Shown one piece after another: positions 1 to 7,510 of a stretch of DNA of 23,783 nt. This DNA is from Monosporascus cannonballus (taxonomy: Eukaryota; Ascomycota; Sordariomycetes; Xylariales). The position numbers and the translations under genes were made by a program. The notes under the pieces were generated by a model. The model made no database searches, was not told the origin of the DNA, and worked only from the letters and a program-made list of their open reading frames with translations. Within the stretch, counting starts at the first letter, position 1, and each line of letters starts with the position of its first letter. The DNA lies in assembly GCA_004154925.1 (NCBI GenBank), contig QJNS01000496.1:1-23783 (forward strand), read 5' to 3'.

Positions 1-256
1 GAACCTGTCATACATCCACCTGGAGGTATGAGCAGTATCCGAAATGGGGTCTTGATTTGCAGGTAACAATAGGGCGAAGAATGATTCAGTGATCTGTTCG
101 TTAAAGAGATGTAAAGACTCTTCCCTCAATTAGAGAACGGTGCAGTTGCCTCTTGATTGAGAGCTTAGATTGATAGCTAAGGAGCGAAACTAAGTAGGTG
201 CTATTTACATGAGAGACCGATTCATTATATATCCCAATTCCTAAAGTGAGTGTGTC

Positions 257-312
257 GTGGATCTATGTGATCTATGTGATCTGGTTAGATCACTTAGATC
301 AACTAGATCACT
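257..312. repeat. GATC-rich direct and inverted repeat cluster
   Basis: Six GATC tetramers fall within about 55 bases. Two tandem copies of GTGATCTAT-like units are followed by copies in the opposite orientation. GTGATCT (276-282) and AGATCAC (287-293) form perfect 7-base arms around a GGTT loop. No gene is visible here. It may be a transposon-end remnant or simple-sequence decay; function unknown. Confidence 0.5.
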
Positions 313-377
313 CAAAAAGCCAAGCTTTCCTGTCCGGAGTTTTCCCATGACAGGTTCGCACTAGGCCTCATAAGTAG

Positions 378-408
378 GTCTCTTCGAGACAGGAACCCCT
401 GTTCCTGT
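378..408. other. Two overlapping perfect hairpins beside an A/T tract
   Basis: GTCTC-TTC-GAGAC (378-390) overlaps ACAGGAAC-CCCT-GTTCCTGT (389-408), which has perfect 8-base arms. The homopolymer-rich A/T tract begins 3 bases later. This resembles the structured 3' end of a retroelement or small RNA gene, but no element body was recognised upstream. Confidence 0.4.
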
Positions 409-411
409 AAC

Positions 412-522
412 AAAAAAATTAAAAAAATTAAAAAAATTAAAAAAAAATTATTTTTTTTTTTAAATTTTTTAAAAAATTAAAAATAAATTAAAAATAAATT
501 AAATAAATAAAAAAATAAATAA
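412..522. repeat. AT-only low-complexity tract
   Basis: This tract of roughly 110 bases has no G or C. It starts with repeated A7-TT units, passes through a run of T, and ends in AAATAAAT-like units. It could be a retroelement tail, a replication-slippage tract or an AT-rich island. The rest of 1-856 holds no credible gene; the small open frames near 530-914 have no recognisable family or plausible composition. Confidence 0.75.
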
Positions 523-856
523 GGGGACTTTGAAACGAGGCATATCAGATCTCAGCTTATATCAGATTGAAAACCATGGATGGAGCTGGACCATGTCTAC
601 TGCTAACAAATTCTACCGTTTCCGCGGATATACTTCTAGAATCCAGCTGCTCCCAATGTCCCGTCTATGGTTTTGCCAATATACAATGTGGTACTCTAGA
701 TATACATATATACAATGAGGGCATATTTCGTATCATCTTACGTAACTCTTACACAGGTTCACCGAGACACTGCCAACATGACAATGACCCCAAATCCTCC
801 TCTGGCGGTTATTATATAGGCGACGACTACAGTATACGCCAGGACGTAATCGGGAA

Positions 857-2056
857 CTACCGCTTCGGCAGCACCGCAGCGTGCTTCAGAATCTGCTCGC
901 CGGGCATCCTATAGGCGCCGTCCGCATAGGCGAGGGCGATGTTGCCGCCCGCGCCGTCTCCATACACGATGTCCGTGACGTCGCCGAGCATGATGCAGAA
1001 ATTATCGCGCTCCCGGTCCCCGCCAATAATAGATGCCGACGACGACGGCTCCCGGCACTCGGGCGGCGCGTTGTCGAGATACCCCGGCGCATAGAGGTCG
1101 CACTTGAGAACGTGCATGACGCCCTTGCCTCTCAGCAGCGGCGCCGTATAGCGCACAACCTCACGACCATGACCCGCACCCCCATACTCATCCTCGTTTG
1201 CGGTGGCGGCGGCGGCGTCCCACTCGGCGTCCCACTCCCGCTTCCCGAGAACCTCGACGCCGAATTGCTCGAGCCCGGCAAGGACGCCGAGGCCACGGCC
1301 ACTGTTACCGGCTTCTTCTTGTTGTTCCGCGCCACCAGCACCAACACCGTTCAGACCGGAGTACCCCTTCGTGAACAGGTCGGCGAGCCGAGCGCCGTGC
1401 TCGTCGCCGGCGAGCACGTGAGCGTTGAAGCGGCCGGAGCTGAAGATGGCGTGGTAGGTGCGGCTGGGCAGCGCGATGTTGAAGAGCACCTTCTCGCGGG
1501 GCCGCAGCGACAGCGACGTGAACGAGGACACGGTCATGGCGCGCGGGATGGGGCGGAGCCGGGGCCGGCCGCTCCCGTTCTTCGGGTCCGACGACGATCG
1601 GCTGTCGGCGACGTCGGAACCCGTCCAGTGCGGCGGCGGGACCGGGATCCCGTCGTCGTCGTCTTCGTGCGAGGAGGAGGAAGGCGACGAAGGGCTGCTG
1701 CGTTGTTGCATTCCCTTTGTCGGATCCGCACGAGGCCACCGCCGCTGCGGGCAGTCGAGCGTCGTGATGATGACCACCGGATGCGGCATCTGGCGCATGA
1801 CGGCGCGGAAGCGCTCAGGCAGCGAGATGTCTGTAGGTGCGGGCTCGGCGGCTGGAACTTCATGATTCCGGAGAGAAGCCGAATAGGAAAATTCTCTCGT
1901 GCAACTGGCATAATATAAGCTCGTCCATCTTTCGTTTGTGCGTAAGCCGGTCACCCTCGTCCCGGCCCCCGGAATCGTTCGGCAGATGGGGATGCCGATG
2001 CCATTGTGCGTTTTCGAGGACCCGGATGCCCGCAACAGGTTTCGCAGGCTCTTCAT
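857..2056 (-). CDS. Flavin reductase-like (FMN-binding split-barrel) protein, probably mitochondrial
   Basis: A single-exon frame of 399 residues starts at the ATG at 2056-2054. The N-terminus is rich in Arg, Ser and Thr with few acidic residues before about residue 60, as expected of a mitochondrial targeting peptide. The flavin-reductase-like fold appears in pieces: PHPVVIITTLD near 91-101, RAMTVSSFTSLSLRP near 172-186 (the usual flavin phosphate-binding Thr/Ser segment), and a SGRFNAHVLAGDEHGARLADLF stretch near 207-228. The fold resumes around 300-375. Two low-complexity insertions, at about 103-170 (Ser/Pro/Asp) and 233-300 (Gly/Ala/Glu), interrupt the barrel; no GT-AG intron with good sites explains either. 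Members bind FMN and reduce it or use it in oxidoreduction; the substrate here is unknown. It is divergent from the mitochondrial ribosomal protein gene. Confidence 0.82.
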   Translation of the reverse strand: MKSLRNLLRASGSSKTHNGIGIPICRTIPGAGTRVTGLRTNERWTSLYYASCTREFSYSASLRNHEVPAAEPAPTDISLPERFRAVMRQMPHPVVIITTLDCPQRRWPRADPTKGMQQRSSPSSPSSSSHEDDDDGIPVPPPHWTGSDVADSRSSSDPKNGSGRPRLRPIPRAMTVSSFTSLSLRPREKVLFNIALPSRTYHAIFSSGRFNAHVLAGDEHGARLADLFTKGYSGLNGVGAGGAEQQEEAGNSGRGLGVLAGLEQFGVEVLGKREWDAEWDAAAATANEDEYGGAGHGREVVRYTAPLLRGKGVMHVLKCDLYAPGYLDNAPPECREPSSSASIIGGDRERDNFCIMLGDVTDIVYGDGAGGNIALAYADGAYRMPGEQILKHAAVLPKR

Positions 2057-2533
2057 CTCAGTCCATGAACGGCGAATGCTTCCCTATGAAGCCTCAATTG
2101 GGCCCCCCCTCGTCAGATTGTTCGCAGTCGATTTTTGGACAAATCTTGTATAATGAGACATGAACCGTCAATTATGTCGTCGGCCCTTCAATTGGAGGGT
2201 GCGATACGTAAAATTTAGCGGGGCCGGCGTCTTATCAGATGCCGACCGATAGCGATAAGGAATGCGGCCGGGCGCGATAACGCGCTGCGGGCGGGCCGGC
2301 GTACTAAATTTTCGAGGGTCGGACAGCTGGGGTCGATCTCTCACCCTCGAAACAGGAGAGCATCAAATGTATCAAATTCCGCCCCGTAGCTCTTACCCAG
2401 GCTTTCGACGACGACCAGCTACGACACAGACGATCGACGGGCGGCGCAGGCTTGGCGGACCGTCCAATACATCCACCAGTCAGCCGAATAGCCGTCGGCT
2501 CAATCTGCACAGAACACGCACATCACCATCACA
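2057..2533. promoter_or_regulatory. Bidirectional promoter interval between flavin reductase-like gene and MRPL36
   Basis: This 477-base gap lies between two divergent starts. It holds a 10-base direct repeat GGGCCGGCGT (2221-2230 and 2293-2302). The same block carries AAAATTTAG (2210-2218) and its reverse complement CTAAATTTT (2304-2312). GATA-type cores sit between them: CTTATC at 2231-2236 and GATAAG at 2254-2259. There is no TATA box next to either start. A role in coordinated expression is inferred. Confidence 0.45.
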
Positions 2534-3079
2534 ATGGCGACCAGACTACCAAGCGCGCTCCCGCGACGACCCTCCGTAGCCTACTCCCTATCCTCCACAC
2601 CCCTACCGAGCACAACCATAACACACACTACGCCATTCTCGCGCACGCCCTCGCGAAGCGCGACCATCATCCGGCGGCCGCGGCGGCCGTACACGTTCAC
2701 GCAGCTGGTGCAGCTGTCGGACGGGTCGACGTACACGATGCGGACCACGTCGCCGCACGCGCTGTACCGGTCGACCAAGGACACGCGCAACCACGTGCTG
2801 TGGCAGCCCAACGAGTCGTCGCTGCGCAATGGCGAGGGCGACGAGGCCGGCAAGCTGGCCGCCTTCCGGGGCCGCTTCGGCCGCGGCTGGGACGCCGAGG
2901 GCAACGTCGAGGCGGCCGAGGGTGGTGAAGAGGGGGGAACAGGAGGGGAGGGGCGGCAGCAGCAGAAGAAGGGAGACGGCGCCACGGGGATTGATGCTCT
3001 GGGTGATTTGATCTCCGGGTACTCAAGGCCGGAGGACGTGATAAAGGAGAAGGAGCCGGTGTTCAGGAAGAAGAAATAG
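2534..3079 (+). CDS. MRPL36: Mitochondrial large-subunit ribosomal protein bL31m
   Basis: This intronless frame of 181 residues begins ATGGCGACC in good context (CACA before ATG). Residues 1-45 are basic and Ser/Thr/Pro-rich with no acidic residue, a typical matrix-targeting sequence. The bL31 domain covers about 48-95: RPYTFTQLVQLSDGSTYTMR is followed by SPHALYRSTKDTRNHVLW, the pattern of fungal bL31m (yeast Mrpl36, of similar length). The tail has a Gly/Glu-rich segment (about 121-150) and ends in a basic RKKK. The protein should be part of the mitochondrial 54S ribosomal subunit. It is divergent from the flavin reductase-like gene and convergent with VPS5. The family call is firm; the yeast gene name is by homology. 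Confidence 0.85.
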   Translation: MATRLPSALPRRPSVAYSLSSTPLPSTTITHTTPFSRTPSRSATIIRRPRRPYTFTQLVQLSDGSTYTMRTTSPHALYRSTKDTRNHVLWQPNESSLRNGEGDEAGKLAAFRGRFGRGWDAEGNVEAAEGGEEGGTGGEGRQQQKKGDGATGIDALGDLISGYSRPEDVIKEKEPVFRKKK

Positions 3080-3415
3080 AGGGTGGGACATCGTGCCACG
3101 GAGGGTATCTGCTTTGGACAGGGGAACGGGGTCCCGGCATTCTACGACTTTGATATCTCTTAACGAAACGAATGGGATTTTGGATGGTGATGCGCGGGTC
3201 TACGTACGCCCTCATCGCGCCAATGTCTGATCCATGTACGATTCCGGCTCCCGGCACGTGTGGAGATGGTTTGATTAGGGGAAGCATCACGGACGGGCCT
3301 CCGTCGTATCTATATGTACAGCTCTGTATACACATACAAACCCCGACGGCAATTTCAAACTTTGCGTCGCGCATGGATATCAAGCACCAGACACCTCGTC
3401 AGCCTCGTATTTTAT
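3080..3415. other. Convergent 3' intergenic region, MRPL36 / VPS5
   Basis: This gap holds the two facing 3' ends. It contains no recognisable gene and no notable repeat. Short open frames here have no family resemblance. Confidence 0.6.
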
Positions 3416-5461
3416 CTAGTCCGAGTCCTCGTGAATGGTAGCTCTGGCTCGATCAACAGCCGTGTCGCCCCGCCCCTTTTTTTTGTCGGCAGTTTCGTAG
3501 ACGGGCGGCTTGTAGAAGACCGTCTCATCGTCTTCGGCGTCCAGTTGCATCAGGAACGTTTCCCATTTCTCGATCAGCTGTTGACCCCCATTAGCGCAAT
3601 GCCCGAAGGCGAGTTGTAAGGTGTATGATAGGTAACGTACCTCCTTCTGCGCCTCCACAGCGCTCTCTAAGAATGTTTCGACGGAAGACTTGAAATCTTC
3701 CACCTTTTCCCTCTCGAACCGGTCGAGCTCGGAACGCAACAACCTGCCCATGTCCTCGAAAAGTAGTCTCGCTTGATGCACCTTGCGCTCGGCATCGGCC
3801 ACTTCAGCGCCCACCTGGTTGAGCCGGTCTTGTTGGGACCTCCCCTGCCGAAGCAGCTTGTCCTGAGATGACTTCCGCTTCTGCAGTTCAGACTCGGCGC
3901 TGTGCCACGCGTGGAATGCCTTCTGCCGTTGCCCAAAAGCTAGCTTTACGCTGCCGATTAGCCGTATATACTCATCGATCGTGATACCGAACGTTAACAC
4001 ATCCTGTTGGGCTTGGCGATCATAGACGTCCCTTATCGTCAGCTGCAAGTCCGACAAAGCTTCCAGGGGCCCGGAAAGGGTCGGGCTGAGCTCCACCGTG
4101 GACAGGGCATGTAAAGAAGCGGAAAAGTCCCCCGCCGCCTCTGCCATTGCCTTGCGCTGGTTTACCATGGTGTCCATCGACTTCATGAGACCCTTAAGTT
4201 GGTTCTCGAGAGCGTCTAGATAGACCTTTCGATCATGGAACCACTGAATGGCAATTAGTCGTTGTCCTGGCATGGTGGCTTAACTGACCTACATCGTCTT
4301 GTTCGACAAACTTGCTTCCGCCACCCATGTTGAGGCCAAGCGATCCAAACACCCCTTTGCTTTCGGTCGGGAGAGGCTCTCTCCTTTCCTTATGCTTGAC
4401 ATCGACGTTGAACGATTCGCTCTCTAAGAATAGCTTCAGATCGGGATCATGCTGCAGTGTTGGGTGCGCCGCAATCTTGTTTAACATCTTCTCGAGGGCA
4501 GCCCTGCGGGATTCTACGAAATTGCTCTCGAAGCGGTTAAGGGCTTGCTTCTCCGGGGGAGGCGGGACTACGACACCGGGGTTGTTCCCATGCATCGTGT
4601 TATAAAGCCATAGGAAGTCGCGGTATCTCCGCTTAACCTCGAACTCGGGTTGTCGGTAGGCCTTGGACGTGGTCTTCTGGACATTAGCAGGATAACCAAT
4701 TTGCGGATGCGCGATGTCCCATACCCTCGTTCTAACGGAGTAGACGATATGTGAACTCGTCAAGTCCCCGACCTTGTGGGGATCTCCGACAGTAATGTGG
4801 AATGTAGGTTTCGCCGCCTGCTCAATGCTCACACTCGGTTGGGTTGATGTTCTGATGGGGCTAGGCAGAGCAGCTTCGACGGGGGGCGGTGCTCTGGGAC
4901 CAGCAGTGCGGTCGAAGTCATCTTCATCAACGCGATGGGGGTCTGCCGGCCCCGCCCTTCGTTGTGCTTGCTGAGGCATGGTGGTTCGGACGACGACCCG
5001 TTCCTTCTGTGGGGGAACAGGAGGCTCGTCAGCCGGCGCATCTGATCCGGTATTTGAGTCGCCTCCCAAGGGGCCCAAGGGGCCCAAGGGGCCAAGCGGG
5101 TCGTCATCGACGGCTTGAAGTCGGGTCGGCTGGGCCACGAGTCGTCGCACGGGTGCTCGGGAACCTCTGGGCGACTTAGAAGGCTGTGACTGTTGGGATG
5201 ATTGTGCATCTTCAGGTTTTAACGAGCCACCTAATTCACAGGATGCCATTAGCGACTTGTCGAAGTGATTTCGCACAGTATTTAAAGAAGTGACGCAGCC
5301 GGGGCTGACTGACCTTGCTCAGTAGTAGGAGGTTTAGTGCTCGACGAAGGGACATCTGGTAGAGCATCGAAGTTAGACTATGATGCTTGCTGCACATGGG
5401 GAGTCCATTGCCTCGGGAACTTACCACCCCATGGTGAGTCGCCCGCTTCTCCCAGATCCAT
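3416..5461 (-). CDS. VPS5: Sorting nexin Vps5 (retromer; PX-BAR), five exons
   Basis: Exons on the minus strand are 5461-5425, 5355-5314, 5230-4293, 4243-3641 and 3577-3416, joining in frame to 593 residues. The start begins MDLGEAGDSPWG, like the conserved acidic N-terminus of fungal Vps5. Intron donors are GTAAGT, GTCAGT, GTAGGT and GTACGT, with branch sites CTAAC or CTAAT. A Pro/Gln-rich leader contains a PLG repeat (about 71-82). The PX domain covers about 168-305, with RRYRDFLWLY and PPPPEKQ, the phosphatidylinositol 3-phosphate pocket elements. The Vps5 BAR domain (about 340-593) opens WFHDRKVYLDALENQLKGL and has long coiled-coil helices. Vps5 pairs with Vps17 to coat endosomal tubules and works with Vps26-29-35 in endosome-to-Golgi recycling. 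The last intron (3578-3640, 63 bp) is a multiple of three without a stop. Confidence 0.93.
5065..5100 (-). repeat. In-frame 9-bp minisatellite inside VPS5
   Basis: Three exact copies of CCCAAGGGG (plus strand) lie at 5065-5091, followed by a degenerate fourth. On the coding strand they encode repeated Pro-Leu-Gly in the disordered leader before the PX domain. A 9-base unit keeps frame when copy number changes. Confidence 0.85.
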
Positions 5462-6174
5462 CTCGACAATGTTAAGAATCCCGGAGAGACCTGAGAACAC
5501 GGAGATTGGGGATCGTCGTCGCCAGACTTGGATGTCGTGTAATCGCAGGGAGGATAATGTCACATATCAAGAAGCTCGGACCTCGTCTGAGTAGCTTCCG
5601 ATGCTGTAATATGTAATCTTGTACTTTGTAGAGTATCCGCAGCAGGTCGAATGTGGGCCATTTGAAGGGTACGAGGAGGTACCTGCGAAAGCACGACCAG
5701 TGACTTGCAAATGTACTAGATTTATATGGGTCATGACGTGCCTGCCATTGCCCGCCACTGCATTAATCGCCAGACAACGTCCATTGTCTCCAGTTCTTCG
5801 CCTGACCTTAAGTATATATATATATATATATCCTGTCAAGGATGAGTGTTTTAACTTAGTGCGGTAGAATGGGAATGTATGTCGATTTATTCGAGGAGCA
5901 CCATCGTCTAGGGTTGAAGGTAGGCACTCTCTTCCCAGCATTAGGAGAAGGCAGATATGAAGCAGTTTCAGTCGGTAGCGTCGTCTAGCTATCTTATAGT
6001 TTTGTCTCCTATATCGAACCGCCCTCTAGTCTACGTCCTGTTGACCTTGACAGTATAATGCGATGAAAACAAGTACATGGGGTATCACCTTTCAACTCCG
6101 CCCACCGTAGACCTGGAATTGTGAAGAGCCGTGTTCCTAGCTTAATCAAAGCCCTCGCGTTTTCGAGTGATAGT
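5462..6174. other. Intergenic region upstream of VPS5 and downstream of MED11, with (TA)n
   Basis: These 713 bases contain the VPS5 promoter and MED11 3' end. A (TA)9 microsatellite lies at 5813-5831. Open frames in this stretch on either strand lack coding character, and no RNA gene was seen. Confidence 0.6.
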
Positions 6175-6761
6175 TTAATTTCCAGCCGGCTCAACTTTGA
6201 CGTTTCCCTGCTCCTCCAGCAACTTCCGAAGGAACTCGTCGGCCTGACCCCACAGCTCCGCCTCCATCTCCCTCTCGACCTGATTACTACGGCTGTTGAG
6301 CCATCCGGGATCCAGCCCGCCGATCTTTCCATCGCCATCGGGCTCTAGGCGAGCCTGTTGGTTAGCGCTGCCCTGCGAATCGGCGGCGGTACCATCGTCC
6401 TTGCGCAATGTGATAATGCCGGCTTCCTCGAGACCCGATATCTGCCGCTTGATGCCGACGTTGACGCGTCGCAGCGTCCGCATGAAATCGTTCATAGAGT
6501 CTTCGAAGACATTGCCCTGGGTGTTGCCATCATCCATAGCCGTATCACCGCCTTGGGGTTCTTTCTTGCCAAGAGCATTGACTGCCTGACCTGCTGATCG
6601 CAAAAGGCTCACGATATCCTATGTGCTGGCTTAGCAGTCATATTCAGAAACAGATAAGCCATAGCACGGACCTTGTCAATCTCTCCAAGTTGTTGAATGC
6701 GCTCAGCCTTCGTAAATGGCACAAACGAGTCTTGTTCGTCTGTGACCGGTTGTTGATTCAT
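6175..6761 (-). CDS. MED11: Mediator complex subunit 11 (Med11), two exons
   Basis: Exon 1 is 6761-6672 (30 codons) and exon 2 is 6618-6175, giving 177 residues. The 53-bp intron has donor GTCCGT, branch TGCTAAG and acceptor TAG. Spliced exon 1 ends in the Med11 signature KAERIQQLGEIDK, and exon 2 continues DIVSLLRSAGQAVNALG, the paired helices that bind Med22 in the Mediator head. A second helical segment is FEDSMNDFMRTLRRVNVGIK, and an acidic/Gln-rich tail ends VKVEPAGN. The role is bridging activators to RNA polymerase II and TFIIH at promoters. Without exon 1 the protein would begin at an internal Met and lose half of the conserved helix, so the spliced model is preferred. It is divergent from TAF5. 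Confidence 0.88.
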
Positions 6762-7510
6762 CTTAGAGTAGGGCAGGGTGCCGTGGTGCTATGAACTGAG
6801 GATGACCTCACCCCAATTGTCTCGGCTGCTCAGGTGGATAGAATTGAAGATGAGAGGACAATTTGAGGTTTCTGAAAATGTTAAAATGTATAAGGACGTC
6901 AATCCACGCTGAAGGTGACGAAGGTAGGTACATAAAGGTACGAAGTACCTGAGCTGTTGCTCGTTCCTGGGAACAGTAAACTAATTCCACGCCAGACTCC
7001 ACATGTGCCGGCGAAGTATCTCTAGTACCACACTGGGCCAGGCAGGTACATTAAAGTGTAAAAATCTCCCGTGCTCGGTGCGACTGGTCCATGCTGTATT
7101 GAACTTAACCAGTAGGTGCCAAGTACCTATGTACCTCCTCTACTTACTTTAGCCGTGGTACCCTTGCACAAGTGGATCTGAAGCCGTGTCTTTCCAATCC
7201 ACATCTGCACCTTCACAACCTTCTCATATGAGCCTCACCATCGCTTTTTAATATCAAGACTTCATCTCCGGCACATATTAACTTATCATCCAGCACGCAT
7301 AAAACTAGCTCTTCATTACCTGATATTGCTTAAACTTTATTACCGTAACTCTTTTAATATACACGAGTAGAACTTTGCGTTACGGGCATGGTGGGAGTTC
7401 GGGCCTGGAGCAACAAGCGAGAGAGGCGCCAACCCATACTAGGGGAGAGTATATAAAAGCAAAGAAACCACGTCCTCCTCACCAGGGCCTCACGTATTTA
7501 TCACGTCGAA
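6762..7510. promoter_or_regulatory. Shared divergent promoter of MED11 and TAF5, with AGGTAC motif cluster
   Basis: This 749-base interval separates two divergent RNA polymerase II machinery genes. AGGTAC or its complement GTACCT occurs at 6926-6931, 6936-6941, 6945-6950, 7044-7049, 7123-7128 and 7131-7136, plus GGTACC at 7157-7162. No gene was recognised inside it. A regulatory role is inferred from the clustering only. Confidence 0.5.
7450..7457 (+). promoter_or_regulatory. TATA box upstream of TAF5
   Basis: TATATAAA lies about 60 bases before the TAF5 start codon, at a usual distance for a fungal core promoter with a short 5' leader. Confidence 0.5.

Noticed and set aside
881..1918. Long plus-strand open frame (345 codons)
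   Set aside because: It is antisense to the flavin reductase-like gene in GC-rich DNA, has Arg/Ala/Gly-rich composition and matches no family.
5813..5831. (TA)9 as a regulatory element
   Set aside because: A simple microsatellite is sufficient; nothing ties it to a promoter.
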